A stretch of DNA of 26,705 bases from CAZDYP01 sp964509505 (GCA_964509505.1 CAZDYP010000056.1:1-26705); one strand, 5' to 3'; shown: positions 1 through 8,921, counted from the first letter of the stretch. A program made the numbers and translations. Notes: generated by a model from the sequence alone, not told the origin.

Positions 1-3000
1 CTCGTGGCGCCAATTGTGGGCGCGGCGCCGCTGAGAACGAGGGTGGTCGTCAAGCCGCTGCTCGCCGTCGCCGTGAAGCTGCCTGTGATGTAGCGTAAGC
101 CTTGTTGCATGAAGTCGTATTGATAGGGCCACCAAGCCGCGAGGCCTGGCGGAATCGTGTTGACGATGGTGTAGGTCACGATGTCGCCGATACGTAGATT
201 GTTCGTCACGCTCGTCGCGGGGTCAACGAACTTGTTGGTTGCGATGCGCGCGGGCGTGATGCTGCGCGTCGCCGTGAGCGTGTAGGTGCGTTCGTCGGGG
301 TTATCGCCCGGCGTCGAAGTGGCTGTCGTTGTGACGACATTGGTGAGAAAGACGGAGCCCGTGTTGGCGCTGGCGGCTGCGCCTGAGATGTGCGCCGTGT
401 AGGTGAGGATGGTTGCAGGGTTCGGCGGCGTCGGACCAATCGCCGCGAACGTCCAGGTGATGATGGTCAGATCGCCGACGGTTGCGCTGGCGCCGCCGCT
501 GCCAATGGAGTCGAGGATGATGACTGACGGCATCACGTCGGTGATGATGGCGTCGTACGCCGTGACCACCCCTGTATTCGTTACCGTCAACGTATAGATG
601 AGCGGTGAGAGCGCCGTCAGATTTTGCGTGATGTTGACGGACTTCGCCAGCGACAATGCAGGTTCGACGATGTCCACGCGCCCCGTGTCGGTGAAGATGT
701 AGTTGCGCCCCAAGTCGGTGTACGTCAGCGTGATGATGTTCGTGCGCTGGGTGCCCGTCAGGTTGCTTGGAATGTTCAAGACGACGGCCGTGATGGTGAT
801 AGCGATTTGCACCGCGCCTTCCCAATCGCCCAAGCGCCAAATGAGGTCGCCTGATTGTTTGAACGTCGGGCTGATGGTCGGCGTGGATGAGATAATGGAG
901 AATGGACCTCCAGCGCTGGTATCTATATCGTAAATGGCGCTGAGTGTGGACGACACGTACCCAATGCCCGTTGGCAATGAGTCGGTCACGACGAGGAATT
1001 GATAGGTGTCGCTAATTGAAGGCAACGACGCGGCGATGGTGAAAACGATAGTGCTGCCAATGGTTGCCGTTTGCACTTTGGGTCGCTTGCTGAACTCGCT
1101 TTCCAACGTGACAAAAGCCGTGTCCGCACTCGTGCCGTACGTGCAGCCGGCCGCACAGCTGCCGGCGACTTGCACGGAATCGGTGTGGAAGCCGCCGGCC
1201 GCCACCGTCGCCGTCACTTGCGCCGTCCAAGCTTGATTCACAGCTAATGTGAATGCAGGCGACCACACAATCGTATTGCCTGTCACTGTCGGCGTGTTCA
1301 CGCCTGTGGGGAACGTGCCTTGTGATGCGCCGAAGCTGCCGAAGCCAATACCAATCAAGTCTGTGACAATGATGCCCGGCGCAACGGCGCTGCCTGTGTT
1401 CGTGACGCGAATCGTCCACGTCACCACGTTGCCGATGTCTGCAGATTGCTGCACAGGCGATTTGGTGACGGCGAGCTGTGGCACGCCAACCGTCAAGTTC
1501 GAACTACCCGTTCCCGTGTAGGGACCTGTCGCCGTACACGTATCTTCATAGCGAATCGCCAGATCGTTCGCAAAGTTGCTGACGTTGGCGCAAGCGCCTG
1601 TGGTCGCCGTGTTCCGCACCGTGAACACGATGAGCGTCGAACCCGTCGGCAAGCTGATGCCGCCCGTCCACGTCCACGTCAACACGGTTGAACCTGTGAG
1701 CGGTTGCGTCGTCGGCGAGACGGTCGAGGTGATCATCGCTTCAAATTCATAACCGCTCGGCAAGGTGTCGGTGAGCGTCACGTCGTAAGCGGGGGGCCCA
1801 TCGTTGTTGAGCGTCAACGTGATGACGCCGCCGCAAGTGCTCAGCGAGGCATTGGAAGCGAGCTGGATGTAGTTTGGACGCGTGCGCCAATCGGCGGTGT
1901 CTATGACGGGTTCGCCGAGACACACGCTCGTGCCCGTGCAAGCGTAATTCGCCGCTGCATAGTTGGTCGCCAGCAACGCGCACGTCAGGCTGTCCGCCGT
2001 GCCTGTGATGTAGAAATAGCGGGTCGAGCCGGGTGTTAATGTCATGCCGCCGCTAAAACCCCATGAGACGAGGCTGCCCGTAATCGTGCCGGTTGGTTCA
2101 ATCGCCGTGATGATGTAATTGGCTGGCACCACATCGGTGACGAGCAGATTGACCACCGCCGCCGCCGCCGCCGCATTCGCCACCGCGATTTCCCACACGA
2201 CGACATCGCCCGCGCTCGCAAACGTCAATTCAGAGAAGGCTTGTCCCGTCGTCGCGTTGCGCCCGCGCTTGTTGACGCTCAATTGTGGCGTATCCACGAT
2301 CAAGTTGTGCGACGACTCTTCGGACGACAACAACGAACCGCACACATCTTCGGTATGCACGTTAGAGGCAATCGCCGCGCTGAGGCTGGCGCAATCGGTG
2401 TTGACGTTGAAGCGAATGATGATCTTGTCTGTGGCTTCGCGTTGCGCCAACGCCAGATATGGCAGCGTGCCGGTCAGATATTGCGCGATGTCCCATACGA
2501 GAATTTGCGAGCTGCCGCTCAGAATCACCGTTGGCGTGAAGGGAATGTTGGCGATGCTTGAGATGACCTGTCCCGCGAAGTTCGTCACCGTGACGCGCGC
2601 GGTTTGCGTGACGAAGGACAAGTTGGTGATGGTGTCGGAGATGACGTAGCGGAACTGTTCGGTTTGCGGTGAGGCGTTCTTCACGATTAACTCAATCTCG
2701 CCGATGTTGCACAATGGCAGATTCGCCGATTGGTTGTTGCTCGTCAGCAGATATGGGATGCCTCGAATGAAGGTGACTTGGTCTTGTTGCCGTCCACCGC
2801 ACGCACCGCCCACTGAACCGCACTCGGTGAACAGCGCGATGTCCACTTGCGATGGCGAGAGACATGCGACGACGCTCGACTCGACATCGAACTGCACGCG
2901 CGTGCCGGTCGGCAACGTCGGAATCGTGTAGGTGACGACGATGCGCCCGCCCGCTGCCGTGCCTGTCACAATCGTAATCGCCGCGAGTTGCGCGGCTGAG

Positions 3001-6000
3001 AGGCTCGTGCTTGTGATCACGGTTGTCACATAGGTATGCCCAGACGGCAGCGTGTTCGTCACGATGGCGTTGGTCGCGGTGGCTGTGCCATCGTTGCTCA
3101 CGTAGAAGCGCCACGTCGCCGTCTTTGTGTTTAAGATATATTGGTCGGGCGTCGTAAACAGCGAAATATTTGGCGTGTTCATCGTCACGCTGTCGGTGAC
3201 TGTTTGCCCATGCGTGGTGCCGCAACGGTCGCTGAAACTGAGTAACCCGATGAATGGACCGGTTGCGCCACAAGGTCTGAACAGTGGGAAGGCAATGGTG
3301 CCTGTGCCGTTGGGATCGTAGGTGATGGGGAAGGTGAACGTCACGACGTTCCCAACTTGCGTGACGGTAGGCGTTTGTCCCGCGAACACGCCACCCAACA
3401 CGTATGCCGTCGATGTGAAGATGTCACTTGAACCTGCGGTGAAGCGCACGACGATGCGATCGCCAATGGTGTTATTGATGAGGTCGTTCACGGTCAGCGT
3501 CACCGTCGTGACTTGACACGTATCAATCGCGCTGGGCGACACGCTGAGGCTGAAGTCGTCGCGCTGCACGGTGAAGAACGCGCCGAACTGCGCGTCGAGT
3601 CCGCCGTCGCAGGCGGCATTGGGATTGCCGCCGAAGCGGAACTGCGAGAAGAGGAAGGCGGTTTGTTGGGCTACGTTATTGGCAAGCACATTGCTGCTTG
3701 CTGTCACTTGATAGGTGATGGTGAGGTTAGCCGTGCTGCTGAAGACGCCGATGCGACTGAGATTGAGGATGAGCGGCGTCGTGACGCCGAGCGTGATGGT
3801 GACATCGCTGGTGCGGTCAATGCCGTCCACGATGATCTGCACGGTGCCAGGCACGACGCTCAGTTGCCCATTGAAGGAGCCTGCGCCAAGTGTGTCGGTG
3901 AAAATCGTATTCGACCACGTAATGCCTGTGCCGATGCGGATGACGTTGCTCACGACTTGCGTCGCGCCGGGTCCGCATAGTTCAATGGTGGAGATGGTCT
4001 TGGTGAAACCGTTTGCGCCGCCCGCAAAGTCTTGAATGTAGGTGGTGAGCTGCGCGTTGTCCGTCAGCGAACATTGCGGACAGAAGTTGGCGGTCGCTGT
4101 CACGACATTGTTGAACGAGTTGCCCGCGCCGCAGTCACCTATGGTGGGCACTGTCGCCGTGATGATGAGGGTCTGGGTGTAATTGCCTGTGCCTGAGGTA
4201 GGCACATTCCAACGGATCGTGTTGCCAACGAGTGAGAGCGTGCCTGTGGTCGCCGTCGCGCTATTCAGGGTCAGATTCGACGGCACCACATCGGTCAAAG
4301 CAATGCCGTTCATATTCTGTTGATTCGCGCCTGCGATGGTGACAGTGTATGTGAAGGTGTCGCCGGCATTCACCACCGTGGGCCCACTTTTCGTGACGTT
4401 CATGGTGGGCGCATCAGTCGCCAGATTCGTGGAGGTCGAACCAGCAGTGCTGGAGCCGGTCAGCAGCAAACATGCGTCTTGATAGACGGGTTGCACGCTC
4501 AAAGTCGCAGGTCCACTTTGACAGGCAAATCCTGTGGATTGCACGCTCAGTGTCAACGTGAGTGTTTCATTCTCACGAATGGTGCCGACGGGCAAGCCGC
4601 CTGTGTAGCTCAAGACGCTGCCCGCTTGCGTCCAAGACGATGAGAGGTTCGTCACGTTCAAGTTTGATGCGGACAGGTTCAAGCGGAGATTACGCGCGGT
4701 GCTGCCTGTGTTGGTCAAGGTGACGACGACGGTGGCGCTGAGAGCGCCGCAATATGATACGGAGGGCAATGGGCTAACTGTGACGGCGATGTTGGGATCC
4801 GCCAAGAGCAATGTCACATCCACGTCATCATGCACAGGGTTGCTCGCCGTGCCGGTGCCGTCGTTGTTGCCGAGTAACCACGCCGCTTGCACGGTATTCG
4901 TCAGATTCGTGCAAGAGACAATCGTGCCTTGCACGGTGTATGTTTGCGTTTGGTCGGCGGTCAGTGTGATTGCCGCTGGAGATGGGTTGACGCTGACGTT
5001 GGCATAGCCTGCCCCAATCGTCTCGGTGAAAATCCCGCTGTACACCGTGCCGAGACCCGTATTACGCAGTGTGACCGTCCACGATACGACTTCGCCGACG
5101 CGACCATCTTGTACCGCCGGCGATTTGGCGATGGTGAGGTTGCCGCGCACGGTGGCGACATTTTCAGTCGCGGTTTTGCAAACGGTGGCGGTGGGCGTGC
5201 CGCTTTGCACGCTTACGTTCAATGGCTGCCCCGAAGTCGCATTGACCGTCGTCCCGAGACGAAAGGTGAGCGTGAGCGTCTCGCCGGGTATGAGCGAGAT
5301 TTGGGCGGTGGAGCCTGTCAACGACACCGTAGCTGGCGAACCAGTGCCTGTGTCAGTATAAGGCAACACGCCATCTTGGCTGCTGACGACGGTCGCAGAG
5401 TTGCCGATATAATAGAAGCCTGTGTTGGGCGCAATGAGCAAACTGACTTCGGTGGTGCTGAGCGTGCCGTTGTTTGTGACGGTCATGGTATAGACATCGC
5501 CTGTGGCGTTGCCCATACTCACGGAATAGGGTGGCGGCGTCAGCGCCATGACGAGATCGAAGGAGGGGGTACAACTGCCTGCTGCTGCTTGGGGACGTTC
5601 GGGACCACTGGTATTGGGAGCATTTGGAGGGTGAATATTGGATATTGGATGGGGGGATGGTGTGAACCATGACGGCAATACGTTAGAACCGAGCTGTGGC
5701 GCGGGAGTGTTGAACCATGACGGCAGGACGCTTGAGCCAAGTGGTGGCGCAGAGGCACTCGCAGCGGCATTGAACCAGGCGGGCAATAGACTCGAACCAA
5801 GTTGCGGCGCAGTAGCGCTGTCCTTTTCGGTGAACCAGCTAGGCAAGGTATCTGTGCCAAGCGACAGGTCCGACACACCGGGCGTTGCGGGTGTAACGTC
5901 CGCGGCCGCCGCAACGGATAGGAGCGGCAAAACGGGCAACAATGGATTTACAATCAATGCAATCGAAACAAAGAGATGTAGGCAGAAACGAACGTGTGTC

Positions 6001-6005
6001 AACAT
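1..6005 (-). CDS. Giant exported DUF11-repeat surface protein (3' end beyond window)
   Basis: One reading frame stays open on the minus strand from the ATG at 6005 to the window edge, about 2001 codons, with no stop. Residues 1-35 are a signal peptide: a short charged start, a long Leu/Val/Ile core, then an AAAA stretch. Residues about 45-120 hold four copies of a short motif ending LPSWF or LPAWF. Then come at least 14 beta-sandwich repeats of the DUF11/conserved-repeat type, recognisable by phrases such as YTLTVTNTG, VVTWTIRVTNTG, VTDVVPAN and LTDTLPSGYEF. About 25-28 cysteines are spread over the first 1450 residues and none over the last 500 seen. Such proteins are secreted or cell-surface adhesin/S-layer-like polypeptides. 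The C-terminal anchor is not visible. No clear Shine-Dalgarno precedes the ATG. The gene lies 52 bp behind a SurA/TlpA chimera that may help fold it (inference). Exact domain borders were judged by eye. Confidence 0.88.
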   Translation of the reverse strand, partial: MLTHVRFCLHLFVSIALIVNPLLPVLPLLSVAAAADVTPATPGVSDLSLGTDTLPSWFTEKDSATAPQLGSSLLPAWFNAAASASAPPLGSSVLPSWFNTPAPQLGSNVLPSWFTPSPHPISNIHPPNAPNTSGPERPQAAAGSCTPSFDLVMALTPPPYSVSMGNATGDVYTMTVTNNGTLSTTEVSLLIAPNTGFYYIGNSATVVSSQDGVLPYTDTGTGSPATVSLTGSTAQISLIPGETLTLTFRLGTTVNATSGQPLNVSVQSGTPTATVCKTATENVATVRGNLTIAKSPAVQDGRVGEVVSWTVTLRNTGLGTVYSGIFTETIGAGYANVSVNPSPAAITLTADQTQTYTVQGTIVSCTNLTNTVQAAWLLGNNDGTGTASNPVHDDVDVTLLLADPNIAVTVSPLPSVSYCGALSATVVVTLTNTGSTARNLRLNLSASNLNVTNLSSSWTQAGSVLSYTGGLPVGTIRENETLTLTLSVQSTGFACQSGPATLSVQPVYQDACLLLTGSSTAGSTSTNLATDAPTMNVTKSGPTVVNAGDTFTYTVTIAGANQQNMNGIALTDVVPSNLTLNSATATTGTLSLVGNTIRWNVPTSGTGNYTQTLIITATVPTIGDCGAGNSFNNVVTATANFCPQCSLTDNAQLTTYIQDFAGGANGFTKTISTIELCGPGATQVVSNVIRIGTGITWSNTIFTDTLGAGSFNGQLSVVPGTVQIIVDGIDRTSDVTITLGVTTPLILNLSRIGVFSSTANLTITYQVTASSNVLANNVAQQTAFLFSQFRFGGNPNAACDGGLDAQFGAFFTVQRDDFSLSVSPSAIDTCQVTTVTLTVNDLINNTIGDRIVVRFTAGSSDIFTSTAYVLGGVFAGQTPTVTQVGNVVTFTFPITYDPNGTGTIAFPLFRPCGATGPFIGLLSFSDRCGTTHGQTVTDSVTMNTPNISLFTTPDQYILNTKTATWRFYVSNDGTATATNAIVTNTLPSGHTYVTTVITSTSLSAAQLAAITIVTGTAAGGRIVVTYTIPTLPTGTRVQFDVESSVVACLSPSQVDIALFTECGSVGGACGGRQQDQVTFIRGIPYLLTSNNQSANLPLCNIGEIELIVKNASPQTEQFRYVISDTITNLSFVTQTARVTVTNFAGQVISSIANIPFTPTVILSGSSQILVWDIAQYLTGTLPYLALAQREATDKIIIRFNVNTDCASLSAAIASNVHTEDVCGSLLSSEESSHNLIVDTPQLSVNKRGRNATTGQAFSELTFASAGDVVVWEIAVANAAAAAAVVNLLVTDVVPANYIITAIEPTGTITGSLVSWGFSGGMTLTPGSTRYFYITGTADSLTCALLATNYAAANYACTGTSVCLGEPVIDTADWRTRPNYIQLASNASLSTCGGVITLTLNNDGPPAYDVTLTDTLPSGYEFEAMITSTVSPTTQPLTGSTVLTWTWTGGISLPTGSTLIVFTVRNTATTGACANVSNFANDLAIRYEDTCTATGPYTGTGSSNLTVGVPQLAVTKSPVQQSADIGNVVTWTIRVTNTGSAVAPGIIVTDLIGIGFGSFGASQGTFPTGVNTPTVTGNTIVWSPAFTLAVNQAWTAQVTATVAAGGFHTDSVQVAGSCAAGCTYGTSADTAFVTLESEFSKRPKVQTATIGSTIVFTIAASLPSISDTYQFLVVTDSLPTGIGYVSSTLSAIYDIDTSAGGPFSIISSTPTISPTFKQSGDLIWRLGDWEGAVQIAITITAVVLNIPSNLTGTQRTNIITLTYTDLGRNYIFTDTGRVDIVEPALSLAKSVNITQNLTALSPLIYTLTVTNTGVVTAYDAIITDVMPSVIILDSIGSGGASATVGDLTIITWTFAAIGPTPPNPATILTYTAHISGAAASANTGSVFLTNVVTTTATSTPGDNPDERTYTLTATRSITPARIATNKFVDPATSVTNNLRIGDIVTYTIVNTIPPGLAAWWPYQYDFMQQGLRYITGSFTATASSGLTTTLVLSGAAPTIGAT
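5612..5660. repeat. Heptad-repeat patch inside the giant coding sequence
   Basis: On the plus strand the sequence reads in 7-bp steps around gaatatt, ggatatt, ggatggg. It shares the 15-mer atattggatattgga with the intergenic array at 18600. It encodes a Pro/Asn/His-rich linker (phrase HPISNIHPPN) between the LPSWF repeats and the first DUF11 domain. In this orientation the words carry no stop codon, so the frame stays open. Confidence 0.6.
5663..5870 (-). repeat. Fourfold LGSxxLPSWF coding repeat in the giant protein
   Basis: Four units near the N-terminus of the giant protein read, in order, SLGTDTLPSWF, QLGSSLLPAWF, PLGSSVLPSWF and QLGSNVLPSWF. On the plus strand the shared tgaacca words start at 5663, 5711, 5771 and 5831, so the spacing is 48, 60 and 60 bp, always whole codons. 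The linkers are rich in Ala, Ser, Thr and Pro. This looks like a repeated short linear motif between the signal peptide and the first beta-sandwich domain. Its function is unknown to me. Confidence 0.8.
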
Positions 6006-6027
6006 GGGTTTACCATCATCGTGAAAA

Positions 6028-6047
6028 TATACGCGACTTGTGTCGCA
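6028..6047. other. Short hairpin in the leader of the giant gene
   Basis: The minus strand reads GCGACACAAGTCGC, a 5-bp GC-rich stem with a 4-base loop. It lies between the stop of the SurA/TlpA gene and the ATG of the giant gene. It has no clear U tract, so it is a weak candidate for a processing or pausing site rather than a terminator. Confidence 0.3.
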
Positions 6048-6057
6048 CACTACAAAC

Positions 6058-7260
6058 TTAGGGTGCTGGCAAGATTTGCCGCACGTAACCGTCAATTTGT
6101 TCGGCGGACAGTTGCCCAATGTGTCGTGCGACGATGCGTCCCTGCGCGTCGAGGAAGAACGTCGTCGGGAAGCCACGAATACCATAACGTCCCGCAACTT
6201 CGCCTGTGGTGTCGAGCCCAACGACGTAGGGTATCTGATAATTGGCGATGTAGGATAACGCTAGGTCTTGTCCTTCTTTCACGTCAATGCCGACGAATTG
6301 CGCGCCCTGGGGTGCGTAGCGTGCGGCGGCGGCGACGAGCAACGGCGTTTGGCGGGCGCAATAAGGACACCATGTTGTGAAGAAGTTCAACAACGTCGGC
6401 TTGCCCGTCAAGCGTGTCAAAGATAGCGAGTTCGTTTGTCCATTGACGGCGGGCAAATCAAAAAGCGGCGCGAACTGTCCGTTGTCGGTGCCGCGCGTGA
6501 CGTTGGCAGGCGCGGGCGCAGTGGTTGGCGCGCCGGGCAATGGCAAGGGCTGATAGTTGGCGAAGTTGCCTGAATTAGTCGGAGCGGTCGAAGTGGTCGG
6601 AGTAGTCGGAGTGGTCGAAGTAGTTGAAGCGACGAGCGCGAGCTCGGCGGCGGGACCGAAGCTGATGCGCGCTTTTTGTTGCAGGCGCGTGATGTATGCG
6701 GCGACGCTGAGGTTTTGCGCTTGGGCTTGCGCGCGGGTGAAGCGGTCAATCAAGAGCAAGCGCGCGAAGTACACTTGAAAGTCGGCGCGTGAGACGGCGT
6801 TAGCGGATAATGCGGCGTCGAGCTCGGTGGATGATTTGCCGCGTGCGCGCAACAACTCGTTGAGCGAGGTGTTGACTTGGCTTTCGTTTAACGTGAAGCG
6901 CGCTTCAGCGGCGGCTTGCGCGACCAGTTCGCCATTCACCAAGCGTTCGAGTGGATCATCATTCGAAGGAGTGGTTTGTCCAAATAGCTTCGCTAACGCG
7001 CGGTCCGCAGCGAGCAGGGTTTGCAGGGTTTGGCGTTGAACTGCGTGACCATTGACGACGGCGACGACCTCGGATGTAAGTGGTGGATCATTAGCGGATG
7101 AAGGGGGCGCCGTTTGCGCGGAGGCAGGCGCAGCAGCTGGCGCGCGTGTGGGAAACACGCTGCTGGCGATGGCGATAAAGAACACGGCCAACACGACCAT
7201 GAGTGAAATGATCACCATGGAACGCCAACGTGGGGATGGGGAAGAAGACTGAGAACGCAT
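6058..7260 (-). CDS. Membrane-anchored SurA-N / TlpA-type thioredoxin chimera
   Basis: From the start I prefer this is a 400-aa protein. A Ser/Pro/Arg-rich N-terminus is followed by one hydrophobic segment (about residues 15-37, signal anchor) and an Ala/Pro-rich stretch. Residues about 65-215 are alpha-helical and match the N-terminal chaperone region of SurA/PrsA-type peptidyl-prolyl isomerases (VVAVVNGHAVQRQTL, LVNGELVAQAAAEA), but no parvulin PPIase domain follows. A Thr/Pro/Ser linker with a 9-bp coding repeat leads to a C-terminal TlpA/ResA-like thioredoxin domain with TTWCPYCARQ (Cys298 and Cys301) and GIRGFPTTFFLD, the cis-Pro loop. It should act outside the membrane as a disulfide oxidoreductase with a chaperone arm. 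An in-frame ATG at 7350 would add 30 residues; the DNA there is more AT-rich and neither start has a good Shine-Dalgarno, so the start is uncertain. Confidence 0.85.
   Translation of the reverse strand: MRSQSSSPSPRWRSMVIISLMVVLAVFFIAIASSVFPTRAPAAAPASAQTAPPSSANDPPLTSEVVAVVNGHAVQRQTLQTLLAADRALAKLFGQTTPSNDDPLERLVNGELVAQAAAEARFTLNESQVNTSLNELLRARGKSSTELDAALSANAVSRADFQVYFARLLLIDRFTRAQAQAQNLSVAAYITRLQQKARISFGPAAELALVASTTSTTPTTPTTSTAPTNSGNFANYQPLPLPGAPTTAPAPANVTRGTDNGQFAPLFDLPAVNGQTNSLSLTRLTGKPTLLNFFTTWCPYCARQTPLLVAAAARYAPQGAQFVGIDVKEGQDLALSYIANYQIPYVVGLDTTGEVAGRYGIRGFPTTFFLDAQGRIVARHIGQLSAEQIDGYVRQILPAP
6572..6633 (-). repeat. 9-bp coding microrepeat (TTS/TTP linker)
   Basis: Six imperfect 9-bp units on the plus strand (gtcggagcg, gtcgaagtg, gtcggagta and so on) encode a Thr-Thr-Ser / Thr-Thr-Pro linker between the SurA-like and thioredoxin domains. 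The unit is a whole number of codons, so length changes would keep the frame. Confidence 0.7.
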
Positions 7261-7386
7261 ACGAAACGACGCTGTTCCAAAGATAAATGCAGGACTGAGG
7301 CTAATTGAGGGCGTAAATTTACCAGAAGATTCACCAAATGCCAACTGCATGATGCGCGTTTTTGGTGGATGAAGGTAGTTGAATCG

Positions 7387-7415
7387 TCTTATTTATAACG
7401 TCTCTGCTTTGTCAA
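7387..7415 (-). promoter_or_regulatory. Promoter-like site upstream of the SurA/TlpA gene
   Basis: The minus strand has a consensus -35 TTGACA (7415-7410), followed by the AT-rich TATAAATAAGA. The TATAAA is only 12 bp away, so a 17-bp spacing gives a poor -10. It lies between the terminator of the MFS operon and the possible start codons at 7350 and 7260, where a promoter is expected. Confidence 0.4.
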
Positions 7416-7456
7416 GCGATACGTCAGGCATGATTGATTTTCTCGTCGTAAAAAGC

Positions 7457-7492
7457 AAAAACCCGTTTCCGCGAAAAGCGAAACGGGTTTTG
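7457..7492 (-). terminator. Rho-independent terminator after the MFS operon
   Basis: A hairpin pairs aaaacccgtttc (7458-7469) with gaaacgggtttt (7480-7491), closed by GC pairs around a small loop. On the minus strand it is followed by TTTTTGCTTTTTAC. It lies about 110 bp past the stop of the first MFS gene, and both flanks are A/T rich, so it may act in both directions. Confidence 0.75.
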
Positions 7493-7510
7493 TGGTTGGT
7501 TCACGTCGAA

Positions 7511-7581
7511 CACAACCACGAATGAAGGAAAAACGAAAACTGGGCAACCATTTTTCGTTGATACCTTCATTGGTGGTTGTG
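7511..7581. other. Long imperfect hairpin in the MFS 3' region
   Basis: The arms 7511-7528 and 7564-7581 pair at 17 of 18 positions (cacaaccac...aatgaagg against its reverse complement). A nested stem of AACGAAAA against TTTTCGTT lies inside. A further GTGGTTG copy at 7493-7499 can compete for the CAACCAC arm. The hairpin sits between the MFS stop codon and the terminator. Confidence 0.6.
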
Positions 7582-7602
7582 AGGCGGAGAAGGGTAGCAG
7601 CC

Positions 7603-8889
7603 TCATTCCAATCGTCGCACGCGCGGCACGCGCCAGACCACGTACAAACTGCACAGCAACGCAACCAGCGCGCCCACGCCAATGCCGGCGGGTACGCCCC
7701 AATGTTCTGCGATGAACCCTGCTTGCAATGAACCCAGCGGCGACAGGCCGAAGAAGCTCAACATATAGACGCTCATCACGCGCCCACGGAGATGGTCGGG
7801 CACAGTGCTTTGCACCAGCGTGTTTGCCGTTGAGCTTTGCACCATAAACGAGAAGCCAGAGAAAATCAAAAGGCCTAATGACAATGGCAATGCTTGTGAA
7901 AAGGACAACGCGATGAGAAAGAGCGGAAAGCCGATGTTGCCAATCGTCACCAAGACACCCTTGCGTTTGGAGTGACCGAGCGAGGCGACGACCAACGCCG
8001 CCGTCAACGCGCCAATCCCCGTCATGGTGCTCATCAACCCATATTCTTGTGGGGTGGCGCGCAACACTTCGCTGGCATACGCGGGCAACAAGGTGGTATA
8101 GGGGAAGCAAAACAAATTGGTGATAGAGATGATGGCGATGAGTGTGCGCACCGTCTCGTTGTGGCGAATGTAATCCAAGCCTTCGCGGATGGCGCCCCAT
8201 ACCGAAGCGGCGCGCGGCGGCGGCGTAAATGGGGCCAAGTTCATACGTGCCATGCCTATGATGACCGCCAGGATAGACAAGCCGCGCAATAGGAAGCACC
8301 ATGCGGGTCCGACGCTGGCAATCAGGATGCCTGCCAACGCGGGGCCAACGATGCGCGAGCTGTTGAACACCGCCGAGTTCAACGCAATCGCATTCGCCAT
8401 GTCTGCTTTGCCAACCATGTCCTTGACGAAGGCTTGCCGCGCCGTGCCGTCAAACGCATTCGCAATGCCCGTGAGGAATGACAAGACGACGATGTGCCAC
8501 GGTTGCACGATCTCCCCAAAAACCAACGCCGACAAAACGAGCGACAACACCATCATGCTCGTTTGCGTGAGCAGCAACACGGTGCGTCGCGGAAACCGAT
8601 CTACTACCACGCCCGCGTTCAGCGACAGCAACATCACGGGCAACGAGTTCGCAAAGCTGACGACGCCCAAATAGAAGGGGGAGCCTGTGAGCTGAAAAAC
8701 AAGCCAACCCTGCGCGATTTGTTGCAACCAGCCGCCGATTTGCGTGACGAGGTTGCCTGTGAAGTAGAGGCGATAGTTGCGATGGCGCAAGGATGAGAAA
8801 GTGCGCCCGAGGGGGGTGATTGGTCGGGCGTCGTTCACAGAGTCTGAAGTGCGTGATGGCGCGATGGTTTGAGTAGGAGGCTTGGACAT
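7603..8889 (-). CDS. MFS exporter (MFS_3 / EntS-like), second copy
   Basis: A 428-aa polytopic membrane protein with about 12 hydrophobic segments. Family marks are NYRLYFTGNLVTQIGGW in the first segment, GWLVFQLTGSPFYLG, and DRFPRRTV (the MFS motif A loop between TM2 and TM3). The second half has VPDHLRGRVMSVYML, typical of the MFS_3/enterobactin-exporter group, which pumps siderophores, drugs or other small molecules out by proton antiport. The ATG at 8889 follows GAAGGAT by 11 bases. The gene lies 32 bp behind a close paralogue and behind marR, so it is the last gene of a three-gene operon. The substrate cannot be told from sequence. Confidence 0.92.
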   Translation of the reverse strand: MSKPPTQTIAPSRTSDSVNDARPITPLGRTFSSLRHRNYRLYFTGNLVTQIGGWLQQIAQGWLVFQLTGSPFYLGVVSFANSLPVMLLSLNAGVVVDRFPRRTVLLLTQTSMMVLSLVLSALVFGEIVQPWHIVVLSFLTGIANAFDGTARQAFVKDMVGKADMANAIALNSAVFNSSRIVGPALAGILIASVGPAWCFLLRGLSILAVIIGMARMNLAPFTPPPRAASVWGAIREGLDYIRHNETVRTLIAIISITNLFCFPYTTLLPAYASEVLRATPQEYGLMSTMTGIGALTAALVVASLGHSKRKGVLVTIGNIGFPLFLIALSFSQALPLSLGLLIFSGFSFMVQSSTANTLVQSTVPDHLRGRVMSVYMLSFFGLSPLGSLQAGFIAEHWGVPAGIGVGALVALLCSLYVVWRVPRVRRLE

Positions 8890-8921
8890 CAAATCGCTAT
8901 ATCCTTCGCAAGGGTCAATGC

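Noticed and set aside
4887..5672. A 261-codon open frame on the plus strand
   Set aside because: It is antisense to the giant DUF11 frame, has Arg/Gly/His-rich composition typical of a shadow frame, and resembles no protein family. The same holds for the other plus-strand frames over the first 6 kb.
7387..7415. TTGACA with TATAAA as a full sigma70 promoter
   Set aside because: The spacing is only 12 bp, too short for a normal promoter, so I list it only as promoter-like.
7424..8302. A 292-codon frame on the minus strand inside the MFS gene
   Set aside because: It is in a different frame from the clear MFS protein, lacks membrane-protein features of its own, and runs through the terminator.
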